The notes under the pieces are model-generated. The model did no database searches, had not been told where the DNA came from, and saw only the letters and a program-made list of their open reading frames with translations. A program made the position numbers and the translations under genes. A stretch of DNA of 64,000 nucleotides, taken from assembly GCA_001247695.2 (NCBI GenBank), contig LGRX02034300.1:1-64000 (forward strand), written 5' to 3'. This document shows positions 29,001 through 40,046 of the stretch, one piece after another (the stretch's first letter is position 1; every line of letters starts with the position of its first letter). Source of the stretch: Cymbomonas tetramitiformis. Taxonomy: Eukaryota > Chlorophyta > Pyramimonadophyceae > Pyramimonadales > Pyramimonadaceae.

Positions 29001-30783
29001 CCCTCGACCCCTGGATTTTCTGAAGCAATCAATGCATTCAATCGCCCCTCGACCCCTGGATTTGCTGAAGCAATCAATGCATTCAATCGCCCCTCGACCC
29101 CTGGATTCGCTGAAGCAATCAATGCATTCAATCGCCCCTCGACCCCTGGATTTGCTGAAGCAATCAATGCATTCAATCGCCCCTCGACCCTGGATTCTCT
29201 GAAGCAATCAATGCATTCAATCGCCCCTCGACCCCTGGATTTGCTGAAGCAATCAATGCATTCAATCGCCCCTCGACCCCTGGATTTGCTGAAGCAATCA
29301 ATGCATTCAATCGCCCCTCGACCCCTGGATTCTCTGAAGCAGCTCCCCAAACACAGTGGTGGTATTCCCAGCTAATCCCAAGGGCATGAAGCGAGGGTAT
29401 GAAGCACGCACACGCCTGGCAAAGTGATCAAGGTCTCTTCGTGCTTTACGGGCCACTTCAACGTCAGTGCGCGTCCATTCTAGCTGGCTGTCACCACTTG
29501 ACGGGCGACGGGGCTCCGAACAGGGTCAGAGCAGCCCCCTAGGCGTAATGCCAGGGCCATTCCTCCTGCCTTCGCCAAGTTGGGTTGGAGCCTACAGAAC
29601 AGCTCATCTGAGCCCTCCACCTGCATGCTATCGATTCCGATCCAGTGGCTCAGTCCTTGACGCCGTCCTGGTGCTGTGCTGGGGTTGCCTGCGCAGCTCC
29701 CTCGCTTGCCCCAGGCCGTTCTACACCAGCGGCATGCCCAAGTTTCTATCAATGCTCAGAATTTTGTGCCAATTCCCAAAGGCTCCTCGGCTGCTTCTTC
29801 CCGGGCATTGAAGTGGGAGGAGCGTGCAAGGGTGCCACCTGGCAAGTGTCTGTCAACGATTTTCCCCCGGGCATTGAAGCGGGAGGGGCATGCAAGGGTG
29901 CCACCTGGCATGCAATACACAAAAGAAATAAGAGCGGAAAGTCGTCTCCCTTTTGGAGGCACATGGTGTCAAGCTCCGAGTTTGGGGTACATGGTGTGAG
30001 GAAACTTCAAGCACGTGTGCATACGGTTCTGCGGAGAACACTTAACTTATACTTAACGTTGTGACACGGTTTTCTTAGCAGGATGTTGCTTAGTTTTGAG
30101 AGGTGGCTGGAGTGCAGGTTGCTGCATTCTAATGGACGAAAGCTTTTCTTTGGTGGTGGTGGAGGGTACCTTCAAAGCGCTGAAGAGGTACAGCAAATTG
30201 ATGCTCCGCCGAATTGACTGGGAGGAGGGGAAGGACTTGGATGACGAGGAAGGGGAGAAGAACGTCTGCGTGCTCGTATGGCAGGTGGGCATGCTGTGCT
30301 TGCCACGCCCTTTCCCATTCCCGGCTAGCGGTGAAGATGGCCTACACCTCGTGCTGGGCATGGGAGGATACGCATATGTGTGTGCTCAACGCTGAGGCCG
30401 CTCCGCTGAGGTTCATTTACATGTTGTCCTCGCTGGGAAGCGGTGGAAATGATGCAGGTTCGTCATGCAAGTGGATGGGTCCATGCTTGGCCCCAGGGTG
30501 AGGTTGTACCCAAGGCGAGGGTGGTGGAGGTTTGTAGATGCGGGCTGCGGGGGTTGTGGATGCGAGATTGAGATTGGTGGCGCGGTGGGATGTGCAGGGT
30601 GCGGTGGAGCAGGCGGTATATAAGCGGTTCAAGTTTGAGACATGCCGCACAGAAGGCGCGGCCAAGAAGCTTCTGACCGACGCCGGGGTGGGGCACTTCT
30701 GGGACTTGGCGTACAACTGCGGGTGCGCACTTCCCCTCTCAGAGGCGGGCCTGAGGAGGGCCTCATCCACCTCAGCTCGATAG
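23063..30783 (+). CDS. PRP3: U4/U6 small nuclear ribonucleoprotein PRP3, multi-exon
   Basis: PRP3 is a core protein of the U4/U6.U5 tri-snRNP and binds the U4/U6 duplex. Exons I can place: 23063-23142, 23207-23291, 23372-23482, 24221-24273, 24384-24460, about 24515-24540, 24830-24857, 25280-25345, 25846 to about 25931, 26276-26378, 26751-26906, 27702-27968, 28440-28755, 30118-30284 and 30598-30783. Diagnostic parts are 'DAISKAKAALQKHKDLKAKL', 'PPLRVDAL' plus 'GRELDASGQV', 'AFYDPR', 'LEKAAQRARIK', 'VEWWDAPLL', 'KLTKKEHKKLRTQRRLQREK', 'RNLARKLTASERRDKK' and the C-terminal domain 'VVVEGTFKALKRYSKLMLRRIDW ... CVLVW ... VYKRFKFETC ... HFWDLAYN'. The 26906 donor is GC (AAG|GCAAGT). Exon phases between 23482 and 24221 do not match, so at least one small exon there is unplaced. 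No disabling change seen. Confidence 0.92.
27404..27701 (+). repeat. 73-bp minisatellite in a PRP3 intron, each unit carrying the 3' splice-site sequence
   Basis: Four units of 72-73 bp (GGCACAGGCTGGAACATGCC...) occupy the end of the GC-AG intron 26907-27701. Five copies of the GTGACAG|GC junction occur, at about 27404, 27477, 27549, 27622 and 27695. The last is the real acceptor of the exon starting at 27702. Confidence 0.9.
28981..29339 (+). repeat. 45-bp minisatellite, 8 units, in a PRP3 intron
   Basis: The unit starts CAATCAATGCATTCAATCGC and ends with GATTTGCTGAAG. Seven copies are 45 bp and one is 44 bp. Because 45 is divisible by 3, long open frames appear on both strands (15-residue repeats); they are by-products. 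The array lies between the coding exons ending at 28755 and starting at 30118. Confidence 0.92.
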
Positions 30784-30878
30784 GGGTTTACTTTTCCATC
30801 ACGAGCGTGAACGGTACCGGGAGGGAGTGGCGCATGATGATTCGGTTACAGTGTGGTGTGTGTGTGTGTGTGTGCTTT

Positions 30879-33625
30879 CTGTGGAATGATTTGGATGATG
30901 GGATGTGGCTGTCCCTGTGGTACCCTTCTGGCGGGTACTGCCTCTTTGAGGGCGTCGGGGATTCGTCTGCGGCTGGCTCTATTTATGTCCAGTGCCTTGG
31001 GGCTTTTTCACCTGCCGGGGGACTGGTGATCGACACCACTTTATGGGGTACTGGCATCTCGTTGTGAACGGGGACGGCCACTGGAATGATTTGGATGATG
31101 GGATGTGGCTGTCCCTGTGGTACCCTTCTGACGGGTACTGCCTCTTTGAGTGCGTCGGGGATTCGTCTACGGCTCGCTTTTTGGGAGTGTCTTGGATTCG
31201 TCTGACGCTAGCTCCCTCTCCGTGCACAGTGCTCATGGTTATTACACATGCCGGGGGACTTGTGTTCTTTGACCTTAATATGAAGTACTGGCGGATCGCT
31301 GTGAACGGGGACGGCCGCCGGGTGGAAGTGGGTTTTGGGAGGCGGTTATCCCTGTGGTGCCATTCTGGCGGGCACTGCCTCTTGGAGAGCTCGGTAGATT
31401 CGTCTGTCGTGCTGCGAGGAGAGGCAGAAGGTGGTGATGTACACCTTCTGTGTTTTCCCTTGAATTTTGTGGGGAGCACTTAGGTGCCCGCATGTTTCCT
31501 TTTTTTGACATGGGGTGTCCATGCTGTGTGGTGTGACTGCATTCATGACATAACCATGGACCAACAGGTCCCATCCATCGACCGGGAGCCACTGGGGGGC
31601 ATGCCAGCAGGGTCCGCTTACTCCGTAACCCAGAGACCAACAGTTGTTTGGCGACGATCGGTCACATCGTATCATCTTTCCATGCTGCTTTGCATTTGGG
31701 TTGGGAATATGTATGCGTTTGTGGTATCTTGTCACGGCCCCGCCCTGCTCTTGATTTGCTTTTCACATCCACTGGGATGATGATGGGCTGGCTTTTGTTG
31801 GCCGATCTCATGCCGTTCAGTGTGTGTGTTGATCTGGAATGATTTGGATGATGGGATGTGGCTGTCCCTGTGGTACCCTTCTGACGGGTACTGCCTCTTT
31901 GAGGGCGTCGGGGATTCGTCTGCGGCTGGCTCTATTTATGTCCAGTGCCTTGGGGCTTTTTCACCTGCCGGGGGACTGGTGATCGACAGCCACGTTATGA
32001 GGTACTGGCATGTCGTTGTTAACGGGGACGGCCACTGGAGTGATTTGGATGATGGGATGTGGCTATCCCTGTGGTACCCTTCTGACGGGTACTGCCTCTT
32101 TGAGAGCGTCGGGGATTCGTCTGCGGCTCGCTATTTGGGAGTGTCTTGGATTTGTCTGACGCTTGCTCCCTCTCCGTGTACAGTGCTCATGGTTATTACA
32201 CATGCCGGGGAACTTGTGTTCTTTGACCCTGATATGAGGTACTGGCGCATCGCTGTGAACGGGGACGGCCGCCGGGTGGAAGTGGGTTTGGGGAGGCGGT
32301 TATCCCTGTGGTGCCATTCTGGCGGGCACTGCCTCTTGGAGAGCTCGGTGGATTCATCTGCCTTTGCTGCAAGGAGAGGCAGAGAGTGGTGAAGTCCACC
32401 TTCTGTGTTTTCCCTTGATTTTTGTGGGGAGCACTTAGGTGCCCGCATGTTTCCTTTTTTTGACATGGGGTGTCCATGCTGTGTGGTGTGACTGCATTCA
32501 TGGCATAACCATGGACCAACGGGTCCCATCCATCGACCGTGAGCCAATGGGGGGCATGCCAGCAGGGTCCGCTCACTCCGTAACCCAGATACCAGCAGTT
32601 GCTTGGCGATGATCGGTCACATCGTATCATCTTTCCATGCTGCTTTGCATTTGGGTTGGGAATATGTATGAGTTTGTGGTATCTTGTCACGGTGTGTGTG
32701 TGTGTGTCGGTGGTTCTTCTGGCGGGTACTGCCTCTTTGAGGGCGTCGGGGATTCGTCTGCGGCTGGCTCTTTCTCTGTCCAGTGCCTTGGGGCTTTTTC
32801 ACCTGCCGGGGGACTGGTGATCGACACCCACTTTATGGGGTACTGGCATCTCGTTGTTAACGGGGACGGCCACTGGAATGATTTGGATGATGGGATGTGG
32901 CTGTCCCTGTGGTACCCTTCTGATGGGTGCTGCCTCTTTGAGGGCGTCGGGGATTCGTCTACGGCTCGCTTTTTGGGAGTGTCTTGGATTCGTCTGACGC
33001 TTGCTCCCTCTCCGTGTACAGTGCCCATGGTTATTACACATGCCGGGGGACTTGTGTTCTTTGACCCTGATATGAGGTACTGGTGCATCGCTGTGAACGG
33101 GGACGGCCGCCGGGTGGAAGTGGGTTTTGGGCGGCGGTTATCCCTGTGGTGCCATTCTGGCGGGCACTGCCTCTTGGAGAGCTCGGTAGATTCGTCTGTC
33201 GTGCTGCGAGGAGAGGCAGAAGGTGGTGAAGTCCACCTTCTGTGTTTTCCCTTGATTTTTGTGGGGAGCACTTAGGTGCCCGCATGTTTCCTTTTTTTGA
33301 CATGGGGTATCCATGCTGTGTGGTGTGACTGCATTTATGGCATAACCATGGACCAACGGGTCCCATCCATTGACCGTGAGCCACTGGGGGGCATGCCAGC
33401 AGGGTCCGCTCACTCCGTAACCCAGAGGCCAGCAGTTGTTTGGCGATGATCGGTCACATCGTTTCATCTTTCCATGCTGCTTCGCATTTGGGTTGGGAAT
33501 ATGCATGAGTTTGTGGTATCTTGTCACGGCCCCGCCCTGCTCTTGATTTGCTTCTCACATCCACTGGGATGATGGTGGGCTGGCTTTTGTTGGCCGATCT
33601 TACGCCGTTCAGTGTGCTTTCTGTG
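30879..33625 (+). repeat. Large tandem repeat (about 0.84-0.96-kb unit, three copies) downstream of PRP3
   Basis: Three blocks start near 30879, 31836 and 32700. Landmarks such as GGTGCCCGCATGTTTCC recur at about 31482, 32441 and 33279. Within a block a roughly 200-bp subunit (TGGAATGATTTGGATGATGG...) occurs twice. The + strand has open frames of 163, 190 and 212 residues in corresponding positions, ending 'FVGST' in the first and third. They carry a repeated peptide pattern 'NGDG..., LSLWYPSDGYCLFEGVGDSS'. The minus strand is also largely open, so coding status is uncertain. I do not recognise the peptide. Confidence 0.8.
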
Positions 33626-36220
33626 CACAGAGTGAAAGGTGAGAGAGAGCTCACATGTGCAGGTGGAACAGGACATTCAGAGTTTTCCCTTATTTTTCTG
33701 GTTGATACACGAGATGGATCTTGTGGAGCAGCTTTTTGAGTGGGCGGTGGGCATATGGGCAGGTGGGAAGGCGTTACAGAGATTGAATGAGCTAGCATCG
33801 AGTGGCGCATTGTGGTCACTGTTAACATTTGAAGCCTAGGATCGCCTGTGGTGCAGCTGGGCCGCATGGCCATACTACTGGTGGTGCATGCATGATCTAT
33901 CAATCGTCGCCCAGCGGACGGAGGCGGTGCGATGTGATTGGGCATCCACAAAGCCACGGAATGCTGGGTTGACGCTATTGTCGCGGGAAGACAGATAGCC
34001 TGATGACTTTACTATATTTAGAATACATTATGCGTGCCCACTTGTTGTAGGCGAGTTCTGAAAGCGCAAATATTGTATGCAAGTAGGAGGACGCCTTCTT
34101 GGCAATGTCCCTCCCTATCACATGCACACGCCCCATCCATAGAGCTGCTATTGTTTTTTATGGCAATGTGGTAGTTTGGAAAAAGTTTAGCAAAGGGAAT
34201 CCCTCCAAGGATAATAAGCCACAGACGCACACACACACTTTCAGGTGTCCCGAAGTGTGCGCTGAATCCTTTGATTCCCGGCGTGGGTACATAGTGCAGT
34301 CTTCTACGGCTACGGTGTGCCAAAGGAGTCGGTCCAAGGATACTTGCTGATGGTCTGAGTGCGGCCCGTACATATCGCAGCATGTATAAACCCGTATGAT
34401 TGTCGATTGCTGTTTGTCTCGTGTTAGTACATTATTTGTCACACGATTATGATTGATGATTGCTGACATTTCATATGTTTGGTAGACTGACATCTTGGTC
34501 ATCACTCTGTCGCACACACATATTGGAATTTGGGATAAGTGTTTCATGGCTACGTAGTACCGACATCCGACATTTTGTGCTCCTCGGATGCCCAAGAACA
34601 GTTCCAAGGATTCGCACAAGCCCACGAAGAAAGTGGCCCGAAGATGAGCACACGCATACATGCAAAAATGCAATGCAAGCTCCGGAGAATCCAGATAAGT
34701 GTCCTGAGGTGAGTTGTGACGAATCCTTTGATCCCGGAAGTGTCGTGGTGACCAAGACCGGTCACAGCCCGATAACCCGTATGATCTATGAAATGGGCCT
34801 TGGCCGGTTATAACCGTTTATGTAACCTGCATACTTAAGCACTATGCGTACCTGATTACAAATATAGCGTACTCGTTGAACACCCTTACTCACAACGGTG
34901 ATTTTGAAACATAAATGATAATAAAGTTTTAAACGGTCGTCATGATACATGGGCACATGTGGTGCATGCTCCACAGTACGATAATGGTAACAAACATATC
35001 CATGTGCAAGACCCAACTCTTCATTGTCCAATAGAATCGTCGAAACCGTCGATTATAGCGGTTTAGCGCAGGGAAATCGTGCGGGTTGTAACCACGGTTA
35101 TAACCTGAAATTGTTCTAGCACGTTTTCTATATGGTATGATCTACGGTGCGGTATTCTGGTCACTTATTTTGGGTTGTTGTTGCTTGTAGCAAAAAAACT
35201 TTCACTCCGAAGCTGAACAAAGTGTCCTGCGTGCGTTTGTCGCAGCTTGACACGATCTCCTTGCGGGTGGTCTTCCCACACCTACATGCAACAGAGAATC
35301 TTTTGCAGAGACTGCACAAGGCATTATCTGAACAATTATTGGTGCTGTCGATATTCCCTGAAGTTCGCCGTCAGACAATTTTTGTGTGTGGCAAGGAACA
35401 TAGTCCCAACATAGTCCTGTGCGGGAGTTGGCCCTAAAAGTTTGTTGTTGTTGGTTGTCCGTAACAGTATGTGTGGACATCATTTTCTAAATTGTTGATT
35501 GTTACAGGACCTAGTCGGCGAACATGACTATGTAATTGATTTATTTTCAGAAAACTGTCCAGACCCCTTTAATTATTCAATGTTTTTTAATACATCACCT
35601 TGAAATCCTTCGGATTATTTCTTTTTCAAATCAATATTGTGATCGCAACATTGTCTATTTAAAACTTGGTATCCAAGAAATCGAAAATAACTGCATGCCT
35701 CAGCCGGGCGCCACCAATCAACATGGCAAGAATGCTTTTCATTACAGCAAAGACGCATGCCCTTGTTAAGTTTTCAAGTTACAAAATATCATAACCAAAA
35801 ACCGCGAAATGCTAGATCCATGTTAGATCCCTCTGTTGAATTTGCATGTATAAAGCCGCTGTCATAGGAAAAGGTATTGATCGTCACGAGGAACATCAAT
35901 GCCATTTCTATGTATTCAGCAACGATCATTCCCCTTGCACCCTCTGTCTTTTCACTGGCATCCTCGTATCATCGCTCTGGAACACCACCACATACCAGCC
36001 TTAATGCTTTCGTCATTAGGTCTGGAAGCTTGCGATCTGAAGAGCTCTAGACAATCTCGCAGGACATCGCAGAGGTGCCGGCCCTTACGCATGTCCTTAC
36101 TCCATGTATGATTGCAGAAGATTGCATGCGTGGCAGCCCTGTGGGTGCAGGTTGGATAAATAAACAAATAAGACAACCTGTCCAGGTTGTGTGGCTTTCA
36201 TCGGAGGGAGCCGAGCCCTC
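33626..36220. other. Spacer between convergent PRP3 and JMJD4-like genes
   Basis: No gene recognised. AT-rich from about 34400. Two related short stretches at about 34244-34280 and 34703-34740 (around TGAATCCTTTGATTCCCG / CGAATCCTTTGATCCCGG) indicate a small dispersed repeat. Confidence 0.4.
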
Positions 36221-39200
36221 TTAACTTGCCCAGGCCGGAGGGTGCAGGTTGGATACTGTAATGATTCTTGCCTGTGATGCCACAGTCAAGATTGTGCAGG
36301 ACAAGCCAATCTCACCTTTTCTTGCGCGGGAGAAATTTCTACGTTATCAGCCCCTGCGTCCTCAAGGCGCTTCAAGCACTGCTGCAAAAGTGCCGCAGAG
36401 CCAGTGCCTTGGCCAATCAGAAGCGAGACTACACGCGACACGCGTTTCATCATCTCTTTTTGTACCTGCATCAAATTTGGCCCTCAAAGGTTGCAATACG
36501 GAGTAAAGGGGTGACGTCAGCTTGCCCGTGACTGACGGCAAGACCTCGATCTCCACAACCCCGTACAAAGACATCCCAGGAATGTAAAATCTGAGCACAG
36601 ACCTTAACAGCATTTGCATATGCACATGCGTGCGACGCGCGGCCTACATAAGCATGCTTGCTCATACCAAAGTACCCCGCCTCTCCTCCGCAGGAGCTGA
36701 CATCGCAAATTAGTCGACTCGCTCTTTGGCTCCCGATATCCCCTCTCTTCCCGTGCATGTGTCATCACATTTTGGGGCTGTAGACAAAGGAAATCGAAAG
36801 TCCACGATTGTCCACCATGTGCACTGTCGCTGAAGCGAAGGCCCGGGACTATGCTGAGGACGCACGACTGCTCAGAATACAAAGAGCCGGGCTGGAGCAC
36901 CCTTCACCTCAGCGCCTGTTTGGTCCAAGGTGTGAGGCTGTCCTTGTTCGGTGCTGCCAGCTGCGGGGGCATTGCCTGTGCCTGAGGAGCACCGGGCTAC
37001 CACAGTGTTCATGCATGGTCCGTCATCCAGTATAGGCAAGCGGGCTCCAATCACCCTCGAGTGGCTCGTCACGCCAGCTCATTATCTACGAGATGCCACA
37101 ACTTGTCTTTGGCAATTGAGAGGGTTTTTTCTAAAATCTTCCAAAACCCCCAAAAGTATAAGGAATCTGGTCCATCGGCTGACAAAATCGTGCATCAAGC
37201 TCACCGAGGGTCGAATTTTGCTCAATGTCAAGCACGGCACTGTAAGCCACGAACTTGGCGAAGTGTGGCTGGTCCATGCCTGAACACACAACAATCAAGA
37301 CGAGAACGCCATTCAGGCTTCGATGCTTCACCAGCTGCAGTGTGTACTCAGAGCACTCGTCCCACGCGAAGAGGGTTGCCGCGCCTGCGGCTGGAACCCA
37401 GTCACACAAGGCTAACAGCTATACAAGAGAAGCTTGGCTCAAAATTGCAGCGCCCTCGAGCGCCCAAACACACCTGCTTTTCTGTGAAGCAGCTGTTGGC
37501 ACAGTTCATCATCGTCTCTGTCATCCTCATCGAAAAGCCCGGACTTCACACCGTGCATCTCTTGTGTGAGATGCTCCCAAGCCCAACTTATATTCCCACC
37601 ATTTAACCAGTTATGGTTAACACTGATGGTCGGCTCCAGATTATGTACCTGCTTGTGCCCTCACACCCCCCCCTCGCACCCCCACCTCGCACCTTGCTGC
37701 TACAAATCGAAATGACTACAAACAGATTCAAAAGAGAAGAAAGGCCGCAGCACGGCAAGTAGCGCCGGCAGCGAGCCGGAAATGGTGCGCCGACAGCGGA
37801 ACGAAGATGGTGCGCTGACAGCGGGCCGGAGATGGTGCGCCGACAGCGGGCCGGCGCCGACAGCGGCGGAATAGTGCGCCCGACAGCGAAGCCGGAGATA
37901 GTGCGCTGACAGCGAGCCGGAGATAGTGCGCTGACAGCGAGCCGGGGATGGTGCGCTGACAGCGAGCCAGATGGTGCGCTGACAGCGGGCCGGAGATGGT
38001 GCGCTGGTGCGCCGACAGCGAGCCGGAGATGGTGCGCTGACAGCGAGCCGGAGATGGTGCGCTGACAGCGGCCGGAGATGGTGCGCTGACAGCGAGCCGG
38101 AGATGGTGCGCTGACAGCGGGCCGGAGATGGTGCGCTGACAGCGGGCCGGAGATGGTGCGCTGACAGCGGGCCGGAGATGGTGCGCTGACAGCGAGCCGG
38201 AGATGGTGCGCTGACAGCGAGCCGGAGATGCTGCGCTGACAGCGGGCCGGAGATGCTGCGCTGACAGCGAGCCGGAGATGTTGCGCTGACAGCGAGCCGG
38301 AGATGGTGCGCTGACAGCGAGCCGGAGATGGTGCGCCGACAGCGAGCCGGAAATGGTGCGCTGAGGGCTCATCTCGTGTCGGGGGCTACATTAGGCAGGA
38401 GACTGTGAGGGCTGGTGTGGTGAGGGGGGCTTAAAGTAGGCAGGAGACACTTCGGGACCCTGAGGTGCTCTGTGTTAGCAGCATAGGGCGTTCGATGAGC
38501 AGTTTCTTCTCGGAGGACCGCGCGCCCTGTGCACCAAAGGGGAGGAGGCGGAACCACAGTGGACGTGATACCTGATGCCACCAGCCGCTCGGAACAAAGA
38601 TCACGTCCCCGGGGCCTTGAGACACTTCCACCGGCGAGGCCTTCGACAGCTGCGGAAAGCGCGAGGGCTCCGCCATGGCCTCGTACACGTCCACCGGAAA
38701 GCGCCCATCAGCCCCCTGCGAGGGCGAGCGCCCCTCTCAGCCCCGTGCGCAGGCGAGCAACGTGTAAAGTCGAATATGGTGGCCCAAGCCTGAAGAAAGC
38801 TTTGCAACACCTTCTTTGGAGCCCCAGCAAGCTCAAGTGACGAAGATGGTTAGAGCCTACAGGCAAGTTGGTTCTTGGAGCCGCGTATGTTGAGATCTAG
38901 TTTCGAGTCGAGGGAAACAACTGGGGGCGAGTGAGTGGCGTTGCCTTGAGCAGCGCCTCTTGCGGAGGCGGGAATAAGATCCAACGTTTCTTCCCACAAA
39001 TGTTGGCTGACCAGCTGTGCGAGCGAAGCACGTCCGCGTGCAGGGGGGTCCAGGTACCCGCAGGTCCCATGTAAACGAAGCGATGGTTTCCGCTGCATTG
39101 CTCGTCGTCCTCGCCTTCAGTCTCTCCCGCACCTGGTCTATCCCAATAGGCATTGAGCCAGTCGGGCGAGAAATGCTCGGGAGTGGTGTAGGCTTCATAC

Positions 39201-40046
39201 TCCGGGAACTCCTGGGTGAAGTTCCAGTCTTTGAGATATAGCAAGGCGGGCGTATCGGTAGCGGGGAGACTCTCGTCAGCAGGTGTGTTGGTGTGATGCG
39301 CCTCCCACCACGTCAAGTATTCATTCAGGGTCATCTCCAACTTGCGGTTCGTGCGCTTGCAGTCCGTCACGGGAACGACCGACTGCCCGAAGCGCTGACG
39401 GAGAAAAGGGAGGTCGGGAGAGCCTGAGTCAACCGTCAGAGCCCTCCCGTGACAACTTCAGGAACCTGCACTGCGACGACAACTTGCGACGCCTGCCAGC
39501 AGCAGCAGAGGTGCGGCAAAAGCTGCAGCGTTCTCAGCAGACAGCCGGTGAGGCGCCTCATGAGGATGACCTTCACTCGGCCAAGTTTTGCTTTCTCAAA
39601 AAAGGCGAAGGCGATACAGACGGAAATCGGTCCTCGCACAACGCGAACTGCGACGTGACAGAACTGAGTTGCGTTTTACTTGGTTTTCATCGGTAGAGGC
39701 ATCAGCGCACAGGGAGGGACGAGCGCTGTCAAAATGCACAACGGTTACCTTGGTCGGTGACCCAGTCGCGGATGGCTTGCCACCGGGTTGTCAAACCTGG
39801 AACGCGTAAGCTCGTCAGCCACCAGGATCAATGACGAAATACACTGTTTGGTCGAATGCATGCGAAGACTGCATGCAACTCGACAAAAACCACAAAGGTG
39901 TGCGGATAAAGAGCACGGATTAGAGAAGGACGACCTTTAAGTAGCACTGGACGATTCGCAAGCATAAAACGCTCTTTGAATTCTGCTGGAGAGAGATCCA
40001 TGGCGTCAACAACAGGAACTTCGGAACACTGGCTTGGCGTAGTCAT
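36221..40046 (-). CDS. JMJD4: JmjC domain 2-oxoglutarate oxygenase, JMJD4-type, multi-exon
   Basis: In animals JMJD4 hydroxylates a lysine of translation release factor eRF1. Exons: 39935-40046 (start ATG at 40046), 39749-39796, 38945-39423, 38572-38715, 37474-37648, 37205-37279, 36316-36465 and 36221-36271. Diagnostic sequence: 'TRWQAIRDWVTDQ', 'FGQSVVPVTDCKRTN', 'LNEYLTWWEAHH', 'LYLKDWNF', 'RFVYMGPAGTWTPLHADV' with the iron-binding H-x-D, 'SWSANICGKKRWILFPP', 'GDVIFVPSGWWHQ', 'VHNLEPTISVNHNWLN' and 'FAKFVAYSAV'. Exon phases agree through 37205. A phase mismatch before 36465 means one short exon is unplaced. The donor at 38945 is GC (CAAG|GCAACG), supported by phase. The visible exons encode about 411 residues, near the animal protein length. 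The intron 37649-38571 holds a 25-bp minisatellite. Confidence 0.88.
37770..38363. repeat. 25-bp minisatellite, about 24 units, in a JMJD4 intron
   Basis: The unit is GCGCTGACAGCGAGCCGGAG plus ATGGT, with G/A variants at the GAGCC/GGGCC position and a few shortened units. It creates a spurious 214-residue minus-strand frame. Confidence 0.92.

Noticed and set aside
28981..29339. CRISPR-like regular repeat
   Set aside because: Units are contiguous without spacers and lie in a eukaryotic intron.
28352..29350. 332-residue minus-strand frame with 15-residue repeats
   Set aside because: It is produced by the 45-bp minisatellite in a PRP3 intron; the unit length is divisible by three, so every strand stays open.
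34018..35483. Small frames in the PRP3-JMJD4 spacer
   Set aside because: Short, overlapping on both strands and without recognisable domains.
37728..38372. 214-residue minus-strand frame rich in SPARCQRT repeats
   Set aside because: It is a by-product of the 25-bp minisatellite inside the JMJD4 intron.
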